Shown here: in pieces, positions 51,701 through 64,000 of the stretch
Layout of the letters: every line of letters begins with the position of its first letter
How positions within the stretch are numbered: the first letter of the stretch is position 1
The notes under the pieces: model-generated
What the model was told of the DNA's origin: nothing
Seen by the model: the letters and a program-made list of their open reading frames with translations, nothing else
The model's database searches: none
From: Rhizophagus clarus
Taxonomy: Eukaryota > Glomeromycota > Glomeromycetes > Glomerales > Glomeraceae
NCBI GenBank assembly: GCA_015698045.1
Contig: BLAL01000208.1
Span: forward strand, 558,001-622,000
Length of the DNA: 64,000 nt
Direction of reading: 5' to 3'
Program-made: the position numbers and the translations under genes

Positions 51701-54700
51701 AGGTGGAGTTGCATCCTTGCTCTCTCAATCCGATAGAAAATCATTTGCTGAATTAAGGGCTGAATCAGTATGTTTTTTTTTTATTTTGTAAGAAAAATCA
51801 TTATCTAATCTAAGAGAGAAAAAATAAAAATTTTTTTTTTTTTTCGTTATAGTTTCCGAATCCTCCTGAACTTAAAGGAGAAATTTATTCATATTTGTCA
51901 TTATCAATAAGTACTAATTTGGGAGTCCATTTAAATGGAAATTTTTCTCTAACTAGTGCAAGAAGTAATATTCTACAATCCGAAAATGATTTCTTACAAG
52001 CCGACTGTGATGATGCAAAATGGAATCGTTATATTTTATATGATGTTTTGCCTCTTTTGCACAATAAGCTACTTGATGAGATCGTGAATCTTGAAGAAAT
52101 TAGATACAACAACAATAGAACCAATTTCATTCCACATACCTTAAATAATCTTTGGCCAATTACAAAAAATTTAACCATGGGACTGTACAAAAGTTACGGT
52201 GCAAATGTTATTAAAAAAGGTAATAATAGAATTTACTGGACCGAAGCAAACGGTGGTAAATTTATATCATTAAAAGAAGGCAAAATTATTGAAGGAGAAG
52301 AAACAATGATTGGCGATATTTTGGGAGAATTGGGAGTTTCAATTTTAAAACTTGACAAGGACAAACTTGAACAAATCAAAGAAATTGCTAAAAATAAAAG
52401 AAATCTAGGTTTCAAATATGAAACAATTAGTGGAAAAGAAGTTTGTGATAAATTGCGAGAAGGAAAAGATATTTTTATAAATTCTTTTATACAAAAAAAT
52501 AATAACGATAGTTCTAGAAATAAGAAGGATCCTCACGAATCAATATTCTTATTGCTTCGTTTTATTCTTCGTAGTATCGATGGTTCTTATGAAAATCTCA
52601 GAGGATTACCATTAGTTCCATTGAGTAATGAGTCTGTTGGAACGTTTGGAGAAGTCTATTATGTCGGGAAACAAAAGCATATAAACTTGTTTCCAATTAT
52701 TGGTCCATCCAAATTTGTTCGCGTTGATTTACCACACGATCTAGAAAAATTTTTCAAGCGGGATGAATTATCTGTGTTAAACATCAACCAGTTTGATTCT
52801 GCTTCTACTTTAGATCTTGTGTTCTTAGAATTTCCATATAAAAATATTAAGGAATTGGATTGGGATCCTAATGGTAAATCTATACCAAATGACGAATGGC
52901 TAAAAGAAATTTGGTCAAAACTTACGTCTTCTAAAAATATAGAATTCGCAAAGCTTTCAAAATTACCTCTCTTACCAATGATTCAACCTTCTGAGAAACT
53001 CGTTCAACTTGATATAACAAATCCGCTTTTAAATATTGAACAAGGAAGTTATTTATATCCAGTATTAAAAAAGCTTAAGTTACGATTCACTAATATGAAA
53101 TTTCCGGACAACGCTAATTCAAATCTCAAACAATGTGTATTGCCATACAACCCAGTTAATATTGTCAATGCCTTGGAGAGGACTCGTATTTTATTAAACT
53201 TGACTATGGAACAATTATTTAAAGCTGTTGATCTTTCAAATAAGGACTACGAAAAGTTTAGAGCATATATTAAAGAAAATCATGAAGCACTTAAAAGTGA
53301 GTTAATGACTTGAATTTATTTTAATGGTTTCATAATAATTAATTCGAATTATCATAATAGGACCGATTCGAAATCAAGAATTTTTGAATATTCTTCGCTC
53401 ATTACCAATATGGCCAGTACATTCTTGTGGTGATAAGCTTATTGATGCCAAATCTGGAATCCTTCTTCCGTACAATCTTCCATTTTTTTCCTTTCAACAA
53501 AATAATGATTTTTACAAGTGTGATGAACTTGATTTTCGTACACTCTTTGGCTTAAATGTTACTTATATAGATGAAGAAAAGTATATTCAAGAATATTTCA
53601 TACCTCATCACATAAACACAACACCATCCCAAGATTATATTATTTTCTTGCAGAGAATTTTATCTTTAGGAAAGAGAGAAATCGAGCAGTATTTTGAATT
53701 ATATCCATTAATCCCAAATAAATCACTTACGGCTTTGGTAAAGGCCAATACCTTATATGACATAACTGTCCCTTTATTCTGCAATGTTTTTGAGGGTTCC
53801 GACAACTTTTTACCTACAATATTTTATAGTAATATGATTTGGGTGACAGCATTGAAAAGAATTGGCCTTAAGTATCAAGTGAATTGTAAAACCATCATTG
53901 AATGTGCACGAGAGATCGAGTCACAATTTCAAAATGATCAATATCCAACAAATGTAGTCAAACATCGAGCGAAATCTGTAATAGATTATTTATATGAACA
54001 TACTGAAACTTTAAATTTCTCAAGTGGACAATGGTCAGAAATTATGCAAATAAAGTTCGTTCCATCAGAAAAAAATTTTCAAAATTCATTGTATGAAGAT
54101 GCGAAAGAAACTTCTGGGCTTGAAAGCTTTGCAGTTCTTTGTTTTCAAAGATATAAAGAAGTATGTTGGACGCAAAAGCCTTTATTTGATAAGAATGTTG
54201 AACCAAATACTTCATTTCTCCAACGTCGACCTAAAATTGGAAAACCATCTCCGGAAGATGTTATGAGTCATTGGTCTTACGTTGTTGATAAAATTAAATC
54301 CAGATCTTTCGTCTGGAGATCTTCAGAAAATTATAGTGTTGTTAAGAAAATAATCAAAAAAATTTATGAGATAATGAACGAATTTTCGAAAGAAACTTCT
54401 GGGTTAAGTATTGACCCAGAAGAGAAATTATTCTTGAATGGGGAAGATCCATTTGATGATGAAAATTGGATAGCAGGAAGTGAGCTTGTATTTGGAGTAC
54501 AAGAGGACATTAGAAAGGGATTATTACATAAAGTTAATGAATGTTTAATCCCTTACAAGGAATTATTGTTACTTGCAGGAGCTCTCAAACTGGAAGAAAT
54601 AGTAGAGGATGAATTAGATTTTAATGAAAAACACGATCAAAAAAATTTGTTGCTTGATAGTTTGCTGGACAAACTTGTAAAAAACCTTAATACAAAGCAT

Positions 54701-55357
54701 CATGATGTCACTTTTGTCGTTGGTGAGGAGGAATTGAAGTTTGGTGCTAGTCGTTACGTTCTTTCTGGTGAGTTAAAGGATTTGTTATTTTGCGCTTTAT
54801 ATTTAATAAATTACTTGTTAAAATTCTTACGTTTTTTATCAATAGCATCATCTAAATATTTTGAGAAAATGTTTTGCGGTCACACAGCTGAATCAATAGA
54901 AAATGAACAAATCAGAATTAGAATAAACGATGTTAATCCAGATGCTTTTCAAGTATTCCTTCGATGGCTATATGGGCAATCTTTTGAAACCGCAAAAAAT
55001 GCTATTTTACGCAAACAAACTGATTTTAACGCAGATGATGAAGATTATGTTTCTTACTATTTATCATTTCTTGTTGATCTGCTAAAAATTACAGATATGT
55101 ATGAAGGTGAACCGCTTAAAGAGATAGTAGAAATTACGATTATAAAGGGTAAATACATTAATATCAATAATGTATGTGAAATCCTTGAATGGGCAAAAGA
55201 TTGCAAAGCTTCAAAACTAGCAACTCGCTGTGAAAGATATATAGAAAAAAATAAAAATTTAATTGTGGAGAATAGGTTGGAACTTTGTGAAACTGAAATG
55301 GATGACGAAATAAGAAGAGAGGATTCACAAATGTTAGAGTTATTATTAAATAATTAG
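45793..55357 (+). CDS. Gene E: complete two-repeat sacsin-like ATPase with C-terminal BTB
   Basis: Twelve exons: 45793-46177, 46258-47057, 47134-47184, 47269-48467, 48555-50380, 50463-50545, 50639-50677, 50751-51605, 51696-51767, 51853-53296, 53361-54767, 54846-55357; about 2,890 residues. Repeat 1 (VLREILQNSDDAK, MGVGFNSIYHITD, GTIFRYPLR) and repeat 2 (FKEFLQ/NADDAKATRF, KIGRFGIGFN, GTLFRLPLR) look catalytically complete. The BTB (HHDVTFVVGEEEL, SRYVLS, FEKMF, FLRWLYGQ) ends with a helical tail (CERYIEKNKNLIVENRLELC). The last intron, 54768-54845, is 78 nt, phase-neutral and free of stops, so its retention would insert a hydrophobic 26-residue segment inside the BTB. The first-repeat half resembles B and, in one tract, D; the second half is the closest relative of gene C. 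The next ATG at 45805 is an alternative start. It converges with the TRP-like gene, 338 bp apart. Confidence 0.9.
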
Positions 55358-55695
55358 TGGTAAAAACATTATAAAACTTTAATTTAGTTGCAAATTCCTT
55401 CATTTAGTGTTTTTTTTTTTTTTTTTTTTGAAAAGAATGAATCATAATTGTATAAAATTCGCATTGGTATGATTAAATTTTAAATTAATAAAAAATAAAT
55501 AAAAAACCTTTTATTGACAAGATGTTTTATATTATACATTAACTAAATACTTTTAATTATAATAGAAAAAGCAAAAGAAGTGTATCAAAAGAAGGGTATC
55601 AAAAGAAAATATATAAGAAAAAAATTGAGTTTTACAAAGAGATGACGAAAAAATACACAAAAAAAAATGTAATAATGTACGAATTTATATATAAA
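55358..55695. other. Short spacer between convergent genes
   Basis: This is the shared 3' flank of gene E (+) and the TRP-like gene (-). It is A/T-rich with a long T run near 55410-55430 and several AATAAA-like strings at 55488-55505 that could serve polyadenylation. No gene seen. Confidence 0.5.
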
Positions 55696-58600
55696 TTATA
55701 CACTTCCCGTCCCAGAGTTTGTGGACGCTAATTTATTCAATACATTTAACATTTCAGTTAATTTACCCTCTAATAAATTTAATCTCTTATCAATAGAACC
55801 TTCAACAGTTTTTATAGAATCCTTTAATGATACTATTTCACCTTGAATATTACTTGCATTTTCAATCATAGGTGATATTAAATTTTTAGTTTCAAATGAA
55901 TCATCAGTTATGCTCTTTTGAGAAACTTCTACGTTATCGTCACTATCGGCTGTGCTCGCACTCCAGCTACTATAAAATTCTATTCTACTCTTCCTATTCA
56001 TTGACTTAATATTCTTTTTGTCATAAACATCAACGTCCAACCCTGTAATATCCCATTCTTCCTTTGAATACTTATCATTGTCTCTATCATTATCATCATA
56101 TTTATTATAATCATAGAATTTTTCTTTAGTCGATGACTCTCTCAAATTCCAATATTCTTCACTTTTTTTCAACCATCTGGACAATTTATTTATCTTACCC
56201 AAGTAGAATATATGTCTAGGATTTCCTTTCGTATCTCCAAAAGGCTTTTCCAATATTTCATACTCTGCAATTAAATCTGACCGATATTTTAATACTGCTA
56301 ATCTACCTTCAGATTTAGCCTCATCAAACACGCCCCTAAAATCAATAAAATAAATTTTTTAATAAATTCTTTATGAAATAAATATCTTTTACGTTAAATA
56401 TACTTACGACATAAAAGCGATTAACATATTTTGCATAATAATAACTAATAAAACACTAGCAATGAAACTTAATAAAGTAACAGGCCAAAAATTCCATTGC
56501 GTTAATTGATCCCAACGTCCATTAATCCAAAAATAAACAGCTACTACAGACTGAGCAAAATTTGAAAAATAATTGTCTGTTGCTGAAGTTAAATCAAACG
56601 TTTGTTGAATCGTTCCAGTAACTGCTCCACTATTATCTTGTAAACTAAAACTTGATCCATTCGGTTCAAGTCCGATGCCTTTTGGGTCATGAAGTAACAA
56701 ATACCTAAAAAATAAAGGGTGAGTTAGAGAAAAGAAAATAGGGATAAAGAAAAATGTATACACATATAATTGATAATTACATCGCATGTCCGTGTGCAAG
56801 TACCACAATACCTGTATGTTGTTATAATTTTTGGATTAACTTAATAGACTGTTAAAATAACAGATTATATATACAATACGTATTGAGAAAAAAAATTAAT
56901 TTACCCATGAATGCGATGAAAGGCCAGACGTTACGTACAATATTTATAATTATATAAATAAAATTCCCTGTTACCGCAAAATATCTAAGTAACAAGAACT
57001 AACAAAAAGAAAGGAACAGTTAAATAAATCATTAGAGAAAGAAATTTCTTTTACAATATAAATTCAATTACGAATAAATAACATACCATTTCGATCCACA
57101 AAACCAAGATGGTGAGGGATGTGGCTACCGTTGACTGTTGTAACTGATTTATTGGTACTTTTCCTCTAGATTCCCTTACCCATGTAACAGCATAAGTGGC
57201 TAAAGGCATAATAATACTAGCTAGATCAAAGAAGTTATAAACGCTAATATATCTTCTCCAACCCTCGTGATAACATTGTACAATTTCACTAGCTAGTAGA
57301 TAATAACCCAAATAATAAAGTAAAAATATCATGACCTTTACAATAGCTCTAATATGGATGTCCCCTTCATTGTTAGCATTGCTATGCACATTAGCTGATA
57401 CAAAACTATTCTTTACTGCACCAGTTAATATCGCAAATAAAATAGCATAACAAACGAACAAAAGTGCATGACGCAAGAAATGACTACGTGCATATTCCCA
57501 CTTAAAATCTATTACAGCTTCTATCGCAGGATTATCAAGTACGATACCATCCTTGTCCTTTCTAATTACTCTTAGGAAGGGGGATAATTTTGATTCTTTT
57601 CTGATGGCGTATCCACGTGGCCATAATAATATACGCAATAACTGAAATGGCAAACTACGAAGGTTTAGCTCTTGGTTTTTTGTACCTTCAGGATATACAG
57701 TGAAATCTGGTAATGGGACCAATCTTAATGCTACCAATGCTGATGAATCTCCTCTACCTAATCCTGGTATCACTTTTTGTAATGCTGACAACCGTTGATT
57801 ATGCGTAATACTATTAACAAAAAAAAAGATTTAGTAAAAGATTGGCCATGAATTTAGTTAAAAAGTTTATAACATTTTACCTGGTCTTTGATTTATCTAT
57901 TATGTTCGCGATGGGCTGTAATATTTTAAACTTACGTACGCTATGTAAGTTCATTAGCTCTCCTTTAGGTTCTAATCTGGTGTTTGGATCGAATGCTTTT
58001 ACATACTTTAATTTACCAACAGGCAAATCATCGGGATTTATATGCGATTCGTCCAAATGAATTTCTTTCGTTCCAAATATAGGCTTAGAGAAGAGATCTT
58101 TCGCATATGAGTCTAAACAAAATAAAAAAAAAAGTTAAGAATACAATATATCTATTTCTTTTCACCTCCAATCTTATTTTACCCCGTCTTACCTAGATGA
58201 TGATCAAACAATAAAGGAAGAGTACGAGACACTGTAAACATCCAACCAGTATTATCCATTGCATTGTCGGAATAATAATCTAACAAGAAACCAACCATAA
58301 CCGCATCCCTTTGTCTTCTTCCTTCACCACATTTTATTGCAATTTCCAAATCACTTGTTTTTGGGTTTTTTGGCCACTCATTAAGTCGTGGAGTATGAAG
58401 ATATCTCATCGAAGGATCAGATTCTTCATTATTAAGAATTTGTTGTATCAAACGTATACGACGACCTTTAATAAGACTAGCCATAACATCATATCTAACA
58501 TCAATTAATCTCCAAATAGCGGGGCGTTTCTTAATGAATTGTCTAATCAATTTTTCAGTTCTATGAACCAAGTTTTCATATTCTTGTTGTTTCTGCAGAC

Positions 58601-60529
58601 CAGCTGGATCATCTCTTCTATCGTATAAATGCCAAAGAGCGGTACAAGCATCATTAACAGCATTTACTTTAAACGGCCAATGAAGACTTACAAGTTCCTC
58701 CTGCTGAAAAGATTGATTTGAATATGTATTAAGATTAACTTCAAACTCACGTTGTCCAATTTTCAGTGATTCAATTGATAGTTTTTTGTTTTTTGGAGCA
58801 ACCCAAATATATTTAAGTTGTTCCTTTGAATTTATGTCTTTCCTATACCATACTTGTACAGTCGTCTCTCCGATGAATAATTGGGTCGTTCTTTCATCAT
58901 CCAAGAAAGCAGATAGACGACCATATTCTTTATAATGCACCCAAGGTTCTTTATCGAATACTATAACAGGTTTTATTTCGGCATTATCATGCTTTCCATC
59001 TTGATAAAATATTGTATGATGAACGGACACAGTCCATTCCGATTCATGAAGATTTACTAAATCAAGTGTAGTTAAACCTTTTTTTGATTTAATAGCAGGA
59101 ACGAGCATATCTCTAATAAGAGTATGATCCAATACGGACGTAACGCTTCCATCAGAACCAACAAATATAATATTTCCACAACTTCTAACTAATTTATAAT
59201 CCCCAGATGAAAATAATTTAGTAGCGTCTTGCAATACCCTAATTGCATTATCCATATAACTAAATAAATCCCAGATGATGATTAAGGGTATCAAATTTTC
59301 TTTTTCTTGTGCAACGATAAATAAAGATTCATCATCATTTATAAAATCTACCGAAAGAATCCGTTCAACTCGAGGAAAACTTTGTGTTGAAATTTCTAAT
59401 GAATTTTCTATTAAATAAATTGTAATCGAATTAGCGCCACGACAATAAGCTAATAATGAATTATGTTTTGAAATGGCAACAGCGGGATTTCCATGACCAA
59501 ATGCCGATGGCGCTGTTTCTGCCCTTTGATGGAACACCATTTCTAATTTATTAGTTCTTAAATTATACATTTCTACCACTTGTACTCTATCTTTATAATC
59601 TTCAATTAAAAAGTAATCGTTTTCTATGCTCCTATTTAATAATTCCGAACATGACGTATTTTGATAAAGTTTTTCAAGTTCAGCTTGAATTTTCAGTGGA
59701 AAAAAAAATTGTTGAAGTTGAGAAGATGATGATAGTTTATTCCACCAGGAATAATTATTATTATTATTATCATTATTAGCAGCATTATTGGAAATTATAA
59801 TATTATCTATGTTAAAAAAAGTTTTAGATATCCCGCTAGCATTTAAAACAACTATGGTAACAGTTTGAGGTTGTGATGGGTCATCATTTAAAAATCTAAC
59901 CAATCCACCCAAATCATCAATTGCTGTTAATAATCTTGAATTACGAAGCGTTGAAATTATAAATGTTGTCGATTTTACTACCTTAACTCCTTTTTCTTCA
60001 TCATATGTTGGATAATTTTTCTCATCATCATCTAAATTTTTATTCGATTGATTATATATAATTGTTGTTGACATTGAATTATTCGTTAATGGTTTTCCTA
60101 ACATCATTTCACTTTTATCGAAACAACTTAAGGCTATTAATATTTCAGGTTCGTCACTACCAATTTTTCTAATATTAATCGGATTAGAAACTGCCAACGA
60201 CCATACCAATTTAACGGAAGATCTAATTTCAGTAAGAGCTTCACAGTTTATTAATCGTTTTTTGGATAATGAATCAGCTTGACAAATATTTAACTCGAGC
60301 GTGTCTAATAATAAATTATGGAAAATAATTAAACTCAATAAAAAAAAAAACTTCCGAAAAGAAATAGAAAAAAATAAGTACCTGAGTTAAAGGTGGCAAC
60401 TTGTTGACCGTTTGGACTTACTGCTACATGATGCGTGGGATATAATTTCGTATCAGAATTTTCTAAATTTCCAACACCACTACCACTTTCTGTAAAAGTA
60501 TCTTTAAAGTTATCAAATAATATATCCAT
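55696..60529 (-). CDS. TRP-like cation channel with large cytosolic N-terminal propeller-like region
   Basis: Eight exons, read from high to low coordinates: 60529-60382, 60304-58193, 58112-57881, 57810-57087, 56998-56905, 56811-56781, 56704-56408, 56335-55696; about 1,425 residues, with matching phases at every junction. The first 700 or so residues have WD40-like strands (HVAVSPNGQQVATF, NPAVAISKHNSLLAYC, LIIIWDLFSYM) and no catalytic motif. Membrane segments follow at about 946-963, 988-1005, 1020-1040 and 1058-1080, then FIYIIINIVRNVWPFIAFMG and VVLAHGHAMYLLLHDP leading into the pore region. VAVYFWINGRWDQL is the probable pore helix and VTLLSFIASVLLVIIMQNML the last helix (S6), followed by AFMSGVFDEAKSEG. 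The C-terminus is charged and ends in a probable coiled coil (LKDSIKTVEGSIDKRLNLLE), suggesting tetramer assembly. The fold is of the ion-transport/TRP class; ion selectivity and stimulus cannot be read. It may act in calcium entry at the plasma membrane or vacuole (inference). Confidence 0.8.
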
Positions 60530-63500
60530 ATGAATATATTATACAGTTTATGCTTAAAATATAAATAGCTTTCAGTATTTTCAAAAAAAAAATAAAACTC
60601 TTTTACTCAATAAAAGAAAAATTTTTTTCTTGAGAAAAAAAAAAACAAATAAATAAAAAAGAATGACAAAATATATATGTAAAAATAATAGCGTTAAAAA
60701 GAAAGGAATGAAATAGGCTTTTTTTTAATTTGGAAAGGGAAAGAAGGAATAAGGAAAAATAAGGGAAACGGTAGTCCTGTTTGAAAATTCGTGTAATTCG
60801 TGTGTGCAGGCTAATAATTGTAAAATACAAATGGCTGATCTTTAATTAACAAATGTGTCTAATCAAATATTTATTATTATATTATACATACAGGTTTCTT
60901 TGTATATACAATCGCTACTAATTATACCAACCAATAATTTTTTTTTTTATGAAACTCTGGGGTATAATTTGTTAAAGTGATGTAGTACAAACATCCAAAA
61001 AGACTTTTTCCTGAGGAGGCTTTACGAATTGTGATACTAAAATTGCTTCAGTTCGAGAAGCAAACTTACCTTCTGGATCTGTATCACTACTTTCTGTCCC
61101 GCATATTTTAAATTCCTTTATAATTATAAAATTCGTAAATTTCATATAATTCGTAATTTCGTATAGATTTATTAAACAAAGAAGCGATAACCTACATATA
61201 TATGTTTAATGACATATTTGGTAAATAAGTTTCCTCCCTGATTACGCCACAAGTCGAACGATAGCTGCTCAATCACGTTTCTAAATATGGTTTTTTTTGC
61301 TAAGCTTGCACTAAATTCAAAAATATGCGTTGTAACGCTACCACATGTAGCAATATTAATTTCTTGGCATTATTTCTCGGCATTATTTTTCGGCAGTAAT
61401 AAAAATCGAAGCTTTTTTTGTAAGCCTCGATTATACAAGTTATAGAGTAGGAATTAATTCATTCTCCCGATTGTCTCAGATTATCAAGTAATCTCCGATT
61501 TCACCATATGATAATTATGTTATGTAAATATTATTATTGTTTCAAGAATACCTGTTAATTTGATAATAACTGCCAATAAAGAGCGTAAAAAGAAAACTTG
61601 TTTCAGTTTTGTAACTAATTAGACTGTGCAATCACGTGTCCAGAATTTGACTTAAACCTATTCAGGTTGATCTATGTACATACAATAAAATTATAATGAA
61701 TACTATATTTAGTAAATTATAAAATTTATGCTAATACAAGTAAAAATTAAATTATATAACATAAATTCGTTTTTTTAACTTTAATTATTTAATTAATCTT
61801 ATTGATTTTTAAATTATATTTATTTATAATTTATAATAAAAACCATTTTTAATATTATCTTATTCTATAAGACTAAAATAATTTTTTTTAAAATATCTTA
61901 GAATAATTTAACAAATTAAATGTTATCTTTTTTAATACTTACTAATATGCATCTAATGAATATCTTTAAAATTAATAAATACTATTTTAATTTGTAATTT
62001 TTAGTTTTTTAACAATAATTTTTTATTTTAATAATTACAAAATAAATAAATTCTAGTTTATAAGAATAATCTTATTAAAATCTATTTAATAATATTAAAT
62101 TTATATTCTTAATATCTTTTTTTTTAAATAATAAATATTTTAAATTAGAGGATTAAATTTGAATCTATTTTACTTAAAAACTTTTTTTTCAAAAATATTT
62201 TTAATTTGGTCTTTTTTTCCAGCATTTACTTTATATTTTAAGATTTTTGTATAATTTTACATAATTAATTTATTAATTTTATTTATAATAGGTGTAATAT
62301 TAAAGTAAAATTATAAGAAATTATTATAATTTTCCTTTATTTTATTCTTATTATATATTTTATTATATATTATTTTTTTAGTTTATTTTACTATAATCTT
62401 TATTATATTACTAATATTAGCTTCAGTTTTGTTAACCTTATAAATTAACTTTTTTTGTAATAATTTTATTAAAGAATTTTTATTTAAATTCTTTTATAAT
62501 AATTTTATTAAAGCAGTAAGCAGTTTTATTTATTTTTGATATATTTTGTAATTATTTTTATAAAATTATTTGTTTATATTTTAGTTTTATATAATTTCTT
62601 AAATATTAAAATAAAATAAATTAGAATATTAGCCATAAATATTTAAATTTTTGATAAAGATAATTTTTTTAATTTTAATGTAATATCTAAACTAATTAAG
62701 TATTATTTGTTAAAAATATTAATTTTTTTAGAATTTAATATCTTTATAATATTTATTAGTATAGTTTTTATAAAGTATTCTTTTTATAATATAATATAAT
62801 TTTTTTTTTTAGTCAAAACAAGTGCAAAATTTATTTTATTAATGGTGATCTGAAAATACATATTAATAAGCATTAAGCCAACTTATCTAATAGGTCACAA
62901 CTACTATTGATAAAAATATCAATCGATCAATCAAAACGTTAATGTTAACGTTAATGTTAACATAAATATAAAACTTGCCCACATCTGATTTCCCTTTTTA
63001 CCCATAATATAATTTAATCATATTTTTTAAAAATAATTTTATTTTATAAATTTATTATAATTTATAAAGTTTTATAAATTATTTTAATATATTTTGTTAA
63101 TGATTATTATTATTGATGAATAATAATTATTTTTTATTGTATTGTTATTATTTATTAATAATGGTAATATTTATTTATTTTTTAATAAAGAATTTTTTTT
63201 TTGACCTTTTTAATCTTTTCACTTAATCAGATATATTTTTTTATTTTTTTTTTTTTTTATTTTAAATTTTAATATTTTATTTTTTAATTTTGTTATTTTT
63301 TTTTAGATCATTTAATTTTGCAATTAAAGTTTATTTTATGATAATTCCTTTTTATAAAGGTTTACTTTTTTTTTATTTTATTCATTTATTTTTTTTTCAT
63401 TTCTTATTATTAATCAAACTTTATTTATTTTATTTATAAATTTACTTATACCTAATTCTCTTTATTTATTCTTTGTTATTTTATTCCTTTTATATTTCTT

Positions 63501-63844
63501 TATTTATTTTTTATTATTTTCTTATTATTTTTATTTCTTATACTTTATATTATTATTTCTATTTTTTATTAAATATTCCCTTTCTTTCATATTATTTCTG
63601 ATAAAAAGTAAATTTAATTTCAAATAAATTTAACTAAAATATAAGATTTTTTTAAATTAATACATTGTTTTTAATATTATTTATATAAATGTATAACTTT
63701 AGTATTTAATTTGCAAATATAATAATATTAATTATTTTATACAATAGAAGAATTATTCAATGTCCTCAAAAAAAAAAAAAAAATGCCGAGAAAAAATTTA
63801 TTAATGCATGCGAAATAAATACAAGTATCGGGACTTTACCGGTA
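60530..63844. other. Intergenic DNA upstream of the TRP-like gene, including an A/T block
   Basis: 60530-61700 is ordinary A/T-rich flank holding the unmarked promoter of the TRP-like gene. From about 61700 to 63770 the sequence is almost entirely A and T, roughly nine bases in ten by eye, with long T-rich runs on the plus strand. An island at about 62880-62990 is more balanced and contains a palindromic duplication. No gene is supported. Confidence 0.5.
62935..62961. repeat. Palindromic tandem repeat inside the A/T block
   Basis: The unit aacgttaatgtt occurs twice in tandem and includes the self-complementary hexamers aacgtt and gttaac. It sits in a small G/C-richer island. It may be a hairpin or a protein-binding site; nothing in the context decides. 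Confidence 0.4.
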
Positions 63845-63997
63845 TTACACTATTGATGGTGGGCTATTATACATGATTATTCTTTTCGAAACCGTTGCTT
63901 CTTCATTCTCCGGCATCCTATCCTTTAATAATCCTACGATAACCTCCATCACCCGCTTCACATTTTTATGCAACTCTTTATTCCTCCGAACCTTCCT
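63845..63997 (-). CDS. Possible 3' end of a minus-strand gene, cut by the window edge
   Basis: On the minus strand a frame of 50 residues ends at the stop 63847-63845 and includes HKNVKRVMEVIVGLLKDRMP and NEEATVSKRIIMYNSPPSIV. Base composition rises sharply to near-coding levels exactly where the frame starts. A stop lies at 64000-63998, so an intron boundary would be needed just inside the edge. No family is recognised. Confidence 0.3.
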   Translation of the reverse strand, partial: RKVRRNKELHKNVKRVMEVIVGLLKDRMPENEEATVSKRIIMYNSPPSIV

Positions 63998-64000
63998 TCA

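Noticed and set aside
60603-60830. Minus-strand frame of 75 residues upstream of the TRP-like gene
   Set aside because: Phe/Leu/Ser-rich translation of T-rich DNA with no splice link to the channel; a chance frame.

Overview
The window looks like nuclear DNA of an arbuscular mycorrhizal fungus (Glomeromycotina, Rhizophagus-like). Direct evidence is the strong A/T bias, the many short (about 60-100 bp) GT-AG introns, and the long A/T-rich intergenic DNA. The gene families also fit: HMG-box proteins of the MATA_HMG type, TKL-like kinases with an HCD(L/F)HSGNIL catalytic loop, BTB and Kelch proteins, and a TRP-like ion channel. I recall all of these as expanded in that lineage. The species call is inference; no search was run.

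Layout. (1) 3-6147, + strand: 3' part of sacsin/BTB gene A, cut by the window edge. (2) 6700-16312, +: complete 12-exon sacsin/BTB gene B, about 2,916 aa. (3) 16723-21557, +: gene C, a half-size paralogue with only the second ATPase repeat and the BTB. (4) 21558-27363: intergenic DNA holding one HMG-box gene (23366-23974) and small inverted-repeat elements. (5) 27364-30363, +: a 10-exon receptor-like kinase with signal peptide, Kelch ectodomain, one membrane segment and a kinase domain. (6) 31579-40825, +: sacsin/BTB gene D, about 2,805 aa. (7) 40826-45792: gene-poor DNA with repeats and a decayed coding relic. (8) 45793-55357, +: sacsin/BTB gene E, about 2,890 aa. (9) 55696-60529, - strand: an 8-exon TRP-like cation channel, about 1,425 aa, convergent with gene E. 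(10) 60530-64000: intergenic, including about 2 kb of almost pure A/T, and perhaps the tail of another minus-strand gene.

The main content is a head-to-tail family of five large proteins. The full-size members contain two sacsin-type HSP90-like (GHKL) ATPase repeats followed by a C-terminal BTB/POZ domain. Exon boundaries were set by aligning the five paralogues; intron positions and phases agree wherever the parts overlap, and every spliced total is divisible by three. Sacsin repeats are chaperone-like ATPases and BTB domains usually recruit Cullin-3 ubiquitin ligases, so the simplest reading is an ATP-driven client-binding machine coupled to ubiquitination. That function is inferred. The array shows active evolution: a half-gene duplicate, a nearly identical tract shared by D and E, a paralogue with a deleted ATP-lid motif, and three frame-neutral small exons, one carrying a catalytic motif.
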